Origin: Megaleporinus macrocephalus
Lineage: Eukaryota; Chordata; Actinopteri; Characiformes; Anostomidae
DNA: 64,000 nucleotides
Reading direction: 5' to 3'
Assembly (NCBI GenBank): GCA_021613375.1
Contig: CM038711.1
Location: 20,081,194-20,145,193 of the forward strand
How positions within the stretch are numbered: the first letter of the stretch is position 1; each line of letters starts with the position of its first letter. A program made the translations under genes and the position numbers. The notes beneath the pieces are model-generated. The model was given only the letters and a program-made list of their open reading frames with translations, was not told the origin of the DNA and made no database searches. Shown one piece after another: positions 36,501 to 50,263 of the stretch.

Positions 36501-39500
36501 CATGCGGGGCCGTGGTTTAGGGAGAGTCTCTACAGGGGAAGAGGAACAGTATCTGTCTCTGTACACAAGAACCACCACACAACACACAACAGCTACACAA
36601 CCTCACAGTCAGGCGGGGAAGGGAGAAGTGCTTGATCTTGTGGTGTACTATATATCGTCGCTGTCCAATAAAAACTTGTATCTCCATTTTTGTAGATTTT
36701 GAGTTTTCTACATCGTTTGAACACGCCAACGGTCGTTCACATTGTGTAAAAATTTCATGATGAATGGACCAATAGAAGTGCTCTAAAACAGCTTACTTAC
36801 ACTGAAAGTCATGTGTTTTTGTTTCTCTCCTGTAAAGTTGCAATTTTGGAGATACTTGTTTTTCATTGGACAGATATATATATATTATACAGTTAGGTCC
36901 AGAAATATTTGGACAGTGACACAATCTTCATGATTTGGGCTCTGTAAGCCAACAAAGGATTTGAAATTAAACAACTGGGATGCAATTGAAGACTATAACA
37001 AAAATATCCTATGAAATGTTCAGGAACTCCAACCATTTTTCTACAAAGCCCCCTCATTTCAGGGGCTCAAAAGTAATTGGACAAATTAACATTACTGTAA
37101 ATTCAATGTCCATTTTTAATACTTTGTTGAGAATCCTTCGGAGGTAATGACTGCCTGATATCTGGAACCATCACCAAATGCTGGGTTCCTTTGTGATGCT
37201 TTGGCCTTTACTGCAGCTGTCTTCAGTCGCTGCTTGTTTGAGGTTTTTCTGCCTTAGTTTTGTCTTAAGCAAGTGAAATAAATCCTCGATCGGGTTGAGA
37301 TCTGGTGATTGACTCGACCATTACAGAATATTCCCCTTCTTTGCTTCTTATACAGTATGTTTTGGGTCACTGTCCATTTGTACTGTGAAGCGCCGTCCAA
37401 TCAACCATGCTGCATTTGGTTGAATCTGAGCAGAAAGTTTATCCCTGTACACTTCAGAATTCATCTAGCTGCTTCTGTCTTCTGTCACGTCATTAATAAA
37501 CACCAGTGCCTCAGTGCCATTGGAAGCCATGCATGCCCATGCCATCACATTGACTCCATCATGTTTTACAGAGGACGTGGTGGGCTTTGGTGCTTTCTTC
37601 CTCCCATCATTCTAATACAGGTTAATCTAGGTTTCATCTGTCCATGCTGTTTCAGAACTGGGCTGAACTTTTTTTGTCTAATCTGGTCTTTCTGAGTTTA
37701 AGGGTTATTTCATGGTTTTCACTGAGTGGTGAACCTTCTGTTATTGCTCTCATGAAGTCTTCTCTTTATGGTAGACTTAGATACTGATACGCCTACTTCC
37801 TGGAGAGTGTTCTTCACTTGGGTGGATGTTGTGAAGGGATTTTTCTTCACTATGGAAAGGATTCTGCAATCATTCACCACTGAAGTCTTCCTAGGACGTC
37901 CAGGCCTGTTTGAGTTCCTGAACTCACCAGTGGTCTCTTTTTCCCCAGAATGTATCAAACTGTTAATTTGGCCAATCGTTATCTATTTGATGGATTTCTT
38001 TTTTTTCAGCCTAATGATGATCGGTTCCACTTCCATTGAGATCTCCTTTGACTGCATGTTGTGGGTTCACAGCAACAGCTTCCAAATGCAAATGCCACAC
38101 CTGGAATCAACTCCAGACTTTTTACCTGCTTAACTGATGATGGATTAATGAGGGAAATAAAATAGCTATATATATATATACACACCAGTCAAAGGATGGT
38201 ACATATTGGCCAAGGCCCGTTTGCTACGGCTAACTTGTCGGCATAGAATTACATGATTGATCTGACTAAGGTAATTAAATTGTCTTCAACTGAACCTATA
38301 GACGGCTTCAGACTCTTAAAGCATTAAGAGCTGCCATCAGGGGAGGTGTTGAAGGAAAACAGAAACGAGGCCAGTTATTCTGTGGCCCTACAGTTAGAGC
38401 TGAAATCCGTTTAGACAGTGATGGATATCTAAGGGCCTTAAAAGGGCTCATGAGTGTGAGAGTGTGTGTGTATGCGAGAAAGAGAGATAGAGCCACAGTA
38501 CAAAGGAGAGGGATTTTCACAGGTCATGAATTGCCATAAGATTTACTTCTCACAACTAGTTTCTAATTTATTATTATTTAAACGGGTAAAGAAAACCTTC
38601 ACTATCAGGTAATACAGTTTATTAGGTAATGCAGATAAACTCCAAAATAGGTACCTGAACAGATATTCTAATGGACATTAATTCTAAACACATTTCTATT
38701 TTCCTAAACCGTGCTTATACCCTCCCAGCATTTACACAGTTTTGTATTAACACGTATCAATATTTAAACTTTTAATTTTATATCAAACTACAAAACAACC
38801 CCACTGAATATCTCTGCACATTACTAGTGGTGTACAAGTTAATAACGAGCTGACACAATACATTCTTAATAGCACAATCTTATTAACAACCTTAATCTTT
38901 CAAACCAACTATAGTTCCAACCTGAAGCCCAGCTGCTCTCATGATGTTGCTATGACTCCTTAACAATAATCCTCTCTTTCAAGCCCAGCTTTGTAATGTC
39001 CACTACCTCTCATGGCTCTCTTGATAAAATGTCTAGCTAGGAGTGAGTTTTCCATCAACCAACTTTCAAAGCTCAATTGAAAAACGGCTCTGCACAGTGT
39101 GCTCCCAGAATTGTCTGATGTGTTACCAGGTACAGGGTGGAATGAGGTTAAGTTGGCTTCTTATAAGAATTTTTTGTCCCACTTTAAACAGTGCCAGAAT
39201 GTAACCGCTGCACCATTTACGGTAAAATTAAAATGGAATGTCAACTTTAGTTCGTGAAGCGTTGTTGGGGTGGCACAGAGATTTCAGTCCTGTCCTGAGT
39301 CCCGGAGCTGTACGCCATAAAAGATGGCAAATGTCTGCGAAGATAATTCTACTTATAGTAGAAACCAAGTTAAATTTCTTCATCTTGCTTGCTTTGACAC
39401 GGCTCCTCATTGCGGGAGCCCACATCTACAGTTTCTTTGAACAAGTGTAGTGAATGGAAGCACGACCTAATTAGAAACATTTAGATGAAAAGCCATTCAT

Positions 39501-42500
39501 TATTTAGTTATTCAGTATTAAATACACAATTAGTAAACGGAATTCATTGTAATTCTTTGCTCGAGCAGTTTGATGGTTCTAGTAATTACACATCTGAGTA
39601 TTAAAAGTCTGAACACCCCTGTGTCTTTCAAAGTGTAGTGCAGTGTACCTTCAGTGACGGACTGCGCCTTCTCTGCCCGCTCACGGATGTCTGTGGTGAG
39701 CACCCTGCGGGGCGATGGGGCGGGCGGCGTCTCTTTGCGGGGCGAAGGGGTCGGCGGCTCTTTTGGCTGTGCCTGGGTGGACGGTCCAGCCTCCACTGCC
39801 GCTGGCTGGGTGTCCGGAGAGGGGCTCGGCTGCCTGGGTACAGGTGTAATATTTCGAGAGGCTGCAGGGGCCTCGCTGGGTGGGATCAAGGTGGGTTTGA
39901 GAGCTGGTTTGGGGGGCAGAGGACCTATGGGTCTCTCAGGAAGCGGCGGGCGGTCCGCACGGAGAGGCTCCACGTTGCCTCCTCTCACTGGTCTCCTGGT
40001 GTCTGAGAAGAGATGGAGCAGGTGTACTGTGACTTGACATAGTTGAGAAATCAGGATGCTGGATGACGACCAATTCCAATTCTCATTGCCCTTTTGCACT
40101 CCATTCACAGCACTGCTTATGTCAGTGAGGTGACACAGACGAACATTACCTACAATCCGCAGCAGTGAAAGGAATTTTGAGAAGATAACGAGCGGTCTGT
40201 AGTGAACAATTCTGACTGAGAATGCTCTGTAGAACAGAACATTTCACACCAGACCACTCTGAATGGTTTTGTTAGCATGGCAACCTTTTATTCATGTAGA
40301 AAAATCAACTTGAAGCTTTTCTACAATATAATGATAAAACACATAGAGGGTAAAATGTGCTCACATATTCAAAGCTGAAAGAAAGTAGTACCCTTCACGT
40401 TAGGCAAATTTGAAATGCAAGAAAACTATTTAAGAAAATACACCAAAGAATATAGTTATAAAAAAGTAGTCACATTCTGATCAATTTTATTTTATTTTAA
40501 AGTAACCGGCAGATTGTATATCTTACCTTGCATCTTTTTACATTCGCAAATGTTTACTGTGCAGCTGTGTTATTTATAAATATGCATAAAAGACTTGGTT
40601 TTGGAGAAAAAACTTGACCAGGACATCCTTATCTAAGGACACTCAATGGTAAACTCGAGAACGAGGGTCTTAGGCAAGTTGTTCCTCACCTGAGGAGGTG
40701 GACATTGTGCGAGGCTTCATATACGTGGGTGGAGGCTCCGGTTTGCTGTCTAGAATTGCCCCTGAATAAAAAACAAACAGAAATGTTCTGATATTTGAGA
40801 CCAGCATCATAAAACATATGTGGCATGTGTGTGCACAAGCCAGTTGATTAAACTGTTTTACAAACCGCTCCCAACAACAACAGTTATATGAGTTTTTAGG
40901 AAGAAGAACTTATCAAAACAGATAGTTTGTTCCACCCAATTTCTTTAGGCAGCAGTACTCAGAGACCACTTAGAACATGTCACTGTGAGTCTTGTGGACA
41001 GTGTATCTGGCAGCCGGAAATCCATCTAGTGGGTGGAACTTTATCCAGCAACGTTTTCTTTTAGTGTGTGTTACAACAAACAACACATTTTCGAGACTAA
41101 GAACGCTGTCACCTGTTTCACTTTTTCAACAATGTTGCCCAAAGGTATTAGATACAACACAGCAATAGCTTTTGGCACCTACTGATTTTGAAGCTATTCA
41201 GTGGAGCGTCAAACAGCTGCTTGCTGGGGCAATTTTTTTGCTCTGTCAGATTATTACTATAGTCATCTCTATTATTGGGCCTAACGTTGCTCTTTGCACA
41301 CCACACAGGGTGGATGGTACACTGGATGGTACACCTGCCCTTTTAAAATCCTAGGGGTAAAAAGATTGTTTCTTTATGCCACATGTTTCATATACACAAA
41401 CAAATACGGTAGACTGCAAGAATATCATCTCCTATTAGGCATGACCTCTGAGCTCTGGGGGGCACTGGAGGTTTTTAGTATTGGCTTTCAAAAGTACAGT
41501 CACTCTTGCTGAGAGCAGCAGGTCTGAACACTCCACTTGATTAAGCCATAAGCCACCTCCTGTTCGACACACTGAATTAGCCATAAATTGCTTTAATACG
41601 CTCGTGTACTTAATCAACACTTAACAATGCTGTAAATCCTTGATATCCTGCACATTCTAGTGTTAACTCTAACACAACAGAAAAAAGTAAACTCTAGGTT
41701 GATTTCTCAGGACTAGATTAAGCCTACGCCTGAACCAAGAACATTTACTGGTGAAACATTACTGACCTTGTACAAGACTAGGCTTAACCCATGATCACAA
41801 AACCACAAAATATGAATGTAATATACCCTAATGAACCAAAACAGTCTGACCACTTGCAGATGAAGTGGATTGTCTTGTAAAAATGATCCAGCAACGTACA
41901 TTGTATGAAATTTGTAGTTGTAAAGACTTTGTCAATGGCCAAATCATTATGGCTAAATGACTGGATTGGAGTATCTCTGGAAAGACAAGTCTTGTGAGGT
42001 GGTCCTGGTCATCTGTGGTATGTACCTGCCGACAGTGGTCTGAGGAGGGACAAGCCACAAACTGGCGACTGGGTGGTGGGCACCCAAGGCTCTGCAATGT
42101 ACAAGGACAGCAAGGACTATCACAGCTGGTCAGAAGGGCTGCTGTGGTACGAGCCACAGAATGTTTCAATGATTGTTACAGGAGCAATGTGTCACAACAC
42201 ACAGTGCATCCTGCTGCATATGAAGCTGCATGGCCAGACCGCCAGACCACTGTTCATCTGGGTTCAAAGTGATGACCCCAGGATGCACTGTGAGAAAAAG
42301 ACAAGCCAGTGAAAAATGTGTAACGCTCTGGGCAACGTTCTGCTTGGGAATCCTGGGTCCAAATTCATGTGGACATTATTTAGACACGTGCCACCTACCT
42401 GAACATTGTTGCAGGTACACCCCTTTATGGCAGTGCTATTCCCTTAAAGCAGTGGCCTCTTTCTGTGAGGTTTACTAGAAGTCCAATCTGTGGTTGCTCC

Positions 42501-45500
42501 ACCTCATGTGGTAATTATGTACACATCTGAATGCACATCAGCATAAACCGCTAGTAGCAAAAAAGAATCAATTTTTACAAAAAAAAAAAAAGCTGCTGCA
42601 CTGCAATGTAAAGTTGTATTAGCTCAACACCCAGTGGGGGTCAACATCTACTGCCGTAACAACACTGATTCCCCGCAAGGACTCTAACATTTGTCACTCT
42701 ATGCAGCACAAGTCACATCTAATATCCTTTGAGAGCACTGCCTGAGACTGCCACCACCGCCACACAGATCTGCCAATGCAGCACATCTCCAAACGCAGCA
42801 AAAAGTCTCCAGTTACCAGGACAGAAAGCTTCATGCTACAGTGATGATGATGATGATGATGAGGATGAGGAATAAGAGAAGGGCCCTACCCTCTGAGTTG
42901 GCTTTCCTCAGCTCCTCGTCTTTGCTCTGTAAGAAGATAATACAGCTTTAATTGAAATGTCTGCCACTGCATAATCCCCTATTCACCAAGGAACCTTTTT
43001 TACTGGGCACAGATTAAGAGATGTTTCTGATATTGTGGTTGTAACTAAGAGGGCGGATATTACAAGTTAACGCAGCAGTTAGACAGCACAAATCTGACAG
43101 CCATAAATGATTTATGGGCAATAATGAATAATGAAGCGGGGTCCAGAGTGTGAAAATGTTATTTAGGCTGAGAAGCGTGCTTTGTCTCAGTAGATAAATC
43201 CATGTAAGTTATGAAGCACAAAAAGAGTTTAAAATGTATTAAAAAAGATCTAAAACAGAGGAAAACCGCTTACTCTTGTAATGCAATTAGTACACACGGT
43301 CAGGAACAACTGATATACCAGCGTCCCACACATACACACGCACTCACCTGGCTCGTTTTAGAGTCGGACGGAGGTGTCTTGGTGACCCCTATGCGATGAA
43401 GCAAACCATGAATCCGCTGCTCAAAACTGGAGGAGCTTTCAGATGCATGCTTCTAAAAACGAAACACACGACTAAAATTAGTTAGAAGCTCACAATTTTT
43501 ACTGATAGTGACACTGCCCTGGAGTGAGTCATCTACTGAACAACTGTGGGACTTAAACATACACTGTCAAATTCATCAAGACTGTGTCCCCCAGTAACCT
43601 CAGTTACCCATACTACACAGCTCAGGGGGAGCTAGTCTAAATCCAACAGGAAGGGCAATTGCATGCTCTGAAATTTGTAGTATAGAAATTAGGACAGAGT
43701 TGATAAGGATTTTTTGTCATGTAATCGAGATTATGTTTACAAGGCCACAAATTCGTATGTCGTTTCCAAACAGCCCAGTATCCATTAGCCACAGCAACAC
43801 AGTCCAGCTGTAGAGAACTGTTACTATGAAAGAAAGTGTCTGTGGAGGGTTGAATTAACAGTAATATGTAAGTAGGCTGGTCTGTGGAATATACAAGCAC
43901 TGTGTGGATTATTTGGGATGTTATTTGTTTTAGTGTATTTATATACCATATTTCTGATTCAAGTTCAAGTTGAAATATTTGACAATTGTGACATTCTGTG
44001 GAATTTAAAACAATGAACTGATTCACATTATTAATGTGAAGTCAATCACATTAATAATTCTTAACAGTTGTCACAATTATTAACTATTAATAATTAATAA
44101 CTATTAATAATAAAATAGTTGTCAACAAACCTTGTTATTTATGTGTTACAGCTATTAATTAGGCGTGATAACGCTAATGTTCCCCACCTAACTTTCATAT
44201 ACTGCTATACACCGATCATTCATGATAATAAAACCATTTTGTCAGCTCCACTTACCATATAGGTATACTTTGTATAGTATAGTTCATTTGTTTCTCCACA
44301 TACATTGTTAGCTTCTTTATTATCCTGATCGTTAGTGGTCAGGACCCCCAGCAAGTCCCGCACAGAGCAGGTATTATTTGGGTGGTGAAGTGTCTCAGCA
44401 CTGCAGTGACACTGATGTGGTGGTGGTGTGGATCAGACATGCTGTGTCCACTCACTGTACACTCTGTTACACATCTTGTTGATCCACCTTGTATATGCAG
44501 TCGGACACAATAGCTCATTTCTTGCTGCACAGTTTGTGTTGGTCATTTTCTAGTCTTTCATGAGAGATCAAAGGACGCTGCCCACAGGACACTGTTATAT
44601 TTCTGGTTGGTGGACTATTCTCTGTCCAGCAGTAAAAACTGATTTACTAATATCAGCACAACACACGCTAACAGGGTCACTGCAGTGCTGAGAATGATCT
44701 ACCACCCAAATAATACCTGCTCTGTGGTGGTCCTAGGTGGGTCCTGACCTTTGAAATACAGGGTAAAGGTACACTGTGTGTAACTACAAAGTGCACCTAT
44801 ATGGTAAGTGGAGCTGATAAAATGACAGATACTGTAGGATTTTAAGGTCATGATTTTAATGTTAAAGCTGATCTTTGTGTACCTCTTACTTGCACCACTT
44901 AACTTATATACACCGCATCATCCACTTTTTAAAAAAGTACTTTTTTTGTGTCCATGTTTACTGTGGACTGGTAGAACTGACCCAAACACTGACCTGAACT
45001 GAAGTCCTTTTTAAAAGCATTGGCTTCATGTGTGTAGTGAGTGCCAATACTTCAGAGATGCATCTGACAGGGCTGACAACCATGCTGATTACAATGTTAC
45101 AAAATTCATTATAATTTATTATCATTTATTATTGCTCATTATATTGTATTAGTTTATGTTCAAAGTTAGCATTAAAACATGCAGAAGATCTGTTGTTTTT
45201 AATAAATAAGGGTAGATTTTATGTTTGAAAGGTCATTGTGCAAAAAGAGAAATAATGCTTGAATTTTATAATTTATTAATAAAACATTTGTACAATGTTT
45301 CAGTGTATTCTATGTTAATTTGTGACTAACTACCTAACATCATTAGTAACAATAGCACATTTCGTATGTCTGACACCAAAATATATTTAGATAAAAATGC
45401 TTGTTTAGTAATCTTTAGCATATACAATGTGGATTTCAACACTGAGGCAGATAAACGCTTCACATGGGCGCATGCTATTACAGAAGCATTACATCACTCC

Positions 45501-48500
45501 TTTAAAAAAGGCAATGACATCATCCTTGTAGGCAATTCTCATGATGTTCTCATGATACTCATAGAACCAAGTCACACAACCCTCACACCTCACATACACC
45601 TCTCCCAGTTAGTATGATGCATTAATAGAACACTTTTATCAAATATGTTATTATAGCTTACAGCGATTCTAAAATAATGACCACCTCTTAGCAAAGGTTT
45701 CCTTGTATTATGCTTACCTCCTTGTTTTTTTCAGCAAACTGCTTCTGCTGCTCTACCCCGTATCCTCGTTATACATTAACTATCTAAACAAACCCTTTTG
45801 TTATGTTATCAATAGTCAACATGTATATTTTTATGTAATATTTAAGACTGTATTTCTGCTCTTGTCTCTGCTGGATTCAAGTTAATTATTGCTGCCTCTC
45901 ATTAATTTCACACCAGTGTTGTGTTTTTATGTAACTATGGCAATTAAACAGTAATTAAACAGTAATTAATGAATTATGTTATCCTTCCATGGTGCAGAAA
46001 ATAAAAAGTAAAAAAAAAAACAAGTGCATTGTAGTCATAGAACAATGTTCAACTTGACATTCTTTATTTTGTTTTCGTTAACGCTCTCTAGGTAGTCCGA
46101 CGGTTTTATCATAACAGCTAGCCCACGATAGGCTATTTTGGACAGTAATATTAGGTTCACTAAGCAATCTTAATATTCAGCAGCAGTAATTCCACCCGTT
46201 CTTTTTATGAAAATGTAAAGGTGCAATGTATTGAGTATCTAGAATGATATTATTTTTGCACACTCCACAGTTAATGTAATGTTTCAGTGTGTCATATAGG
46301 TATTCAGCATAGTTCTGATATAAGCAGCTATAAGCTCACATGAACATTCAGTTTAAGACTGAGAGGTTGGGTATTTAATATAACTTAACTTAGAATTTAC
46401 TTCAGTGTTATTCCTTTCCTATTTATCAAATCATTTTGCATTTATCTGATTTTGATTTACTTTTAAATAACACTAAATAATATTTAAAACAAAACAGATG
46501 GAAGTTGTGCCATCTTAAAATGTTTAAACGAGAGAGGAGAGCCAGAGGAACCACTGTAGGGATCTGTAGCCTCCCAGACATTGCATCTCTGCTCGCATAT
46601 CCAAACACATCATCCTAAAGTATCTGCCGCAGTCAGCACCAGATTTGAAGTAACGTGAAGTTGGACAAAGCGTGATGCAACCTTCAACAGGCTCAGCTTT
46701 CACCAGTGTGAAAAAATACTCACAGAGTAACGATGGTCACAATGCACCTTGCATTTAGTCAGAATGGAGCACTTTCAATAGATGAGCAGTTAATATTAGT
46801 GTGTCGTGATGTTGTTGTGATGTGATACAAATGGCCACTGCAGTTAGGTGTCATTACATCTCCACTTTCTGTAGCCTATCTGTCCTTTGGATTTCAGACC
46901 ATTTCATAAAATTCTAAAGCAGGGGCCGCCGCGGTTCTTTGACCCACACAGTGTGCGATCACGTGTCGGTCATCGCCAATATCCGATACATCGCCCAAAA
47001 GCCCAGGCCTAGTTTTAACTGTAACCACACACACACTAAATACAGTGTGTTACAGTGTATTAACTGTGTTAACATCTATAGAGAGTTTTAGACCCCACAC
47101 AAGTCAACTGTGTTTCACACTGATGTGTCAGTCTCTCCACTGTATTCAAATCTTTACCAACAGTAAGCTCTCCCGTACTCTCTCATCAAAACCAACTGCA
47201 GCTCCATTATCCACGTATGTATCATCTTTCTATAACCTCAAACCTTCATTTCCAACATCACCTCAACAGCAAAATACCATGTCTGGCCCATCAAATCAAA
47301 CCATGACGTATCTTTCTTCTTAGGTCACTTTCTCTCACACATCACCAGCATTCTCTTACCTTGGCTTGAATAGTTGCAGCATCCTGCTCTGGCTCCAGCC
47401 CTGTAAGCAGGATGAGGGACTGAGATTTGCCCTCTCGGAGCGAGCGGCGTGTAGGCTTGGGCCTTCTCTCCCCATCGGGGGTCCGGCTCTTCTCCAGTGT
47501 TCGGCTCTTCTCCCGCTCCGAAGGTGACACTGCTGCTACCGGGCTGGGGGTTTTGGTGGGGGAGGTGGGTGCAGCAGGGGATAATGCTGGAGCCTCTTCA
47601 GTTTTAGCAGGAGGGGTGGGGGTGGAGGCAGGGGCAGCCGACGGGGCAAGCATGGGCATGAGGAGAGGTGAGGGTGCTCTAGGTGCCATTTTGCCGTCTA
47701 CAGCTGGTGCGGTGAGGGCCGAATCTGTGATGGTAGGCGTGGGAGTAGTGGTGGGTGCCTTGAGGACACTATCCTCCTCTGCTTTTTCTTTCTCCTTCTC
47801 TCTTTCCTTCTCTCGCTCTCTCTCCTTTTCCCTTTCTCTTTCCTTCTCGCGCTCTTTCTCGGCCCGTGCTGCCTCCCGGAGGGGCCGGATGAGGTCTGCT
47901 ATTGAAGTCTTTTTGACCTTTCCCTCCGGGGCACCCTCGCCTTTGGCTCCTCGACCAGCACGGACCTTCTTAAAAGCAAAAAAGTCGCCAAACTTCTTCT
48001 TAATGTTTTTGGAGGGGGCTGTGGAGGGGGTGGGGGTCGTGGTGGTGACGGTGGTAGGAGGGGAGGTTGTGACACACGTGGACTCTGCAGGTTGTGCTTT
48101 ATTGAGGGGCTCCTCCCTCTGGTGCTTTCTGAACGTGAGGACAGGAGAGGCATGAGGGGAAATGATGTCTATTGGCAATCACCAAGGATATTTCTTTATT
48201 AGTGCAATCACTACTTCACCACAATTACATGTTAATATTTGTCCTCTTTGCAGATGTCCACTACATGTCCAAAAGTATCCAGACACCTCTTTAATTACTG
48301 TATTTAGCAAACTTTAGGATGTACTGCTAACAGAGGTTCATTCAGACCAACCTACGTAAAAAAGCGCTGGCCATTGAATGGAATGCAAAAGCCTCAGGTC
48401 ACCAAGAGCAATGCTAAGCATCAGTAAGAGGTATATAAACCTCCCCTTTATTGGACTGTCGAGTAGCCGAATTGATTTGCTTTAAGCACAATCGAACACC

Positions 48501-50213
48501 TACGTCATGAATTGGAGCGATGTCTGTGAGCCACATCGAATTGCCCAATATCAGTAACTGACCCCAGTGAAGCTCCTGGGGCTCAATCGAATCAATGCTA
48601 GCATGTTAGATAGACTGTTCTATTTTATTGTCTTCCCAACATTTTCCCCCTATTGTAAAAATATACCTAACGCAAAAGTAGTCACACATGTGAACAAATG
48701 TCTATACGATTAATAGAAGTTACTTTGGCATGGCTTGACGAAGTGTTCAGGTATTACTTTCAGGTTGGGAATTTGTATTTACATTTGTATTAATTTGTAT
48801 TTAAGTCTGATAAAGCCTGAGAAAGAAGCAAATCCCAGCAGCAACATTCCAACATCAGGAAAACTTTCACAGAAAAGCCAGACTGTTACTGCTGCAAATG
48901 ACTGGCCTCCTCCCCATTAAAACCTTTGATTGAGGAAGAAATGTTGTGACCAAAACGATGGCTAGATGCTTTTGGACATACAGTGTGGAGATTATGTACT
49001 AATGCAGAGATATTCCATTCTGGTCCTGAAAGACATTCGAGTACAGTTTGGTGATTTCTTTGTTTACACACCTACTAAACCTTTAACAGATGAGTTGAGC
49101 AGGGGCCCATTGCATTAACAAGGGCAAAAAAAGAAATTTAGCAAATGTTTACAAAAGAAACAGACTGCAGAACTAATCTTCCAGAGTTTATGTTCTCTGC
49201 GTGGAGAAAGATGAGGACCTGTAAGATGTTTCTGAGGGAGTCACAAGAAAAGAGTCCTGAAAGATTAAGAATCACTGTTCTACTGTGCGCTGTCCTCCCA
49301 AACCTTCTCATTTCTTTGTTAATTTAATCAAAATCTTATAGGATATTCTGTCCATTCTATGGCCATCTAGTCAACATCCCCAGGCAGTTATTTCCAGTCA
49401 TACACGACTACCTCTTTTAAGGGAATCCAAAACTAAACTTATAATAACAGTTTTAAAATCACTGATAAAACTGGACAACAATAACAACAGTAAGCAGTCT
49501 GTAGTCTTTAAATAACACACACAAGAAAGTAAATGTTTTTGTTACTTTACATATGTATATCTTTTCTCACTTACAGCTTAACTAAGTTAAAATGTTTTAA
49601 TTGAAAGACGAGACTTTCATCATAAACAGACGCCATGTTGAGTATTATGACCTGCCTCCTTTCTAACATCCCTGACTTAATCATTATTATTAGTTTGACT
49701 CTAAGCACAAAATATAATTGAATTACTGTTGGAGAAATTACTTCTGCTATTTTATTACCATAAATGGGCAAGGTAGCTGTAGTCTGCAGTAAGTGTGTAG
49801 CAGTTGTAGTGCAGGTTTCTTTATTTTTAAAAATGTTTTAATGTTTTAAACGAAATATTTAGCATAAAACCAGTAGGATATGACTATTCCTTAACGATGG
49901 ATATGATATTAGGCTAAAACACCTAGGTAGGGTTAAATAAAGGCTGACCACAAGCAAGCGCCCTCTTTAATTTGGCTCTAATTATGACTGCTGAACAACA
50001 TTCATGTGTGGAAACCTGAGTATGCCCTCAGTTACTCCTTTAGTTATGAAGCTGCCTGTTCACCTCACATAACGTTACAGCACATCTGTCTCTTGGCCTT
50101 TTTGGTGCATACATCCTAAACAGAGGAATCAAATGTATAAACCATTTATTACAAAAAAAACAGCAAACACATTTATACATTTAAAAAATGTAAAAATAAT
50201 TGTTTTAATGGTG

Positions 50214-50263
<50 letters not shown>

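Noticed and set aside
39638..40037. Gly/Arg-rich plus-strand frames
   Set aside because: They are antisense to the proline-rich CARMIL exon F; GC-rich proline codons give long frames on the other strand.
45366..45617. 83-codon frame with a fairly protein-like composition
   Set aside because: It has no homology that I recognise, lies in a CARMIL intron on the opposite strand and lacks exon signals.
47427..48155. 242-codon plus-strand open frame
   Set aside because: It is the antisense shadow of CARMIL exon B, whose minus-strand reading has splice phases and family motifs.
48129..48178. Met at 48178 as a start codon for the CARMIL exon B frame
   Set aside because: The phase-compatible acceptor at 48130-48129 and the in-frame join to exon A show that this part is intronic.
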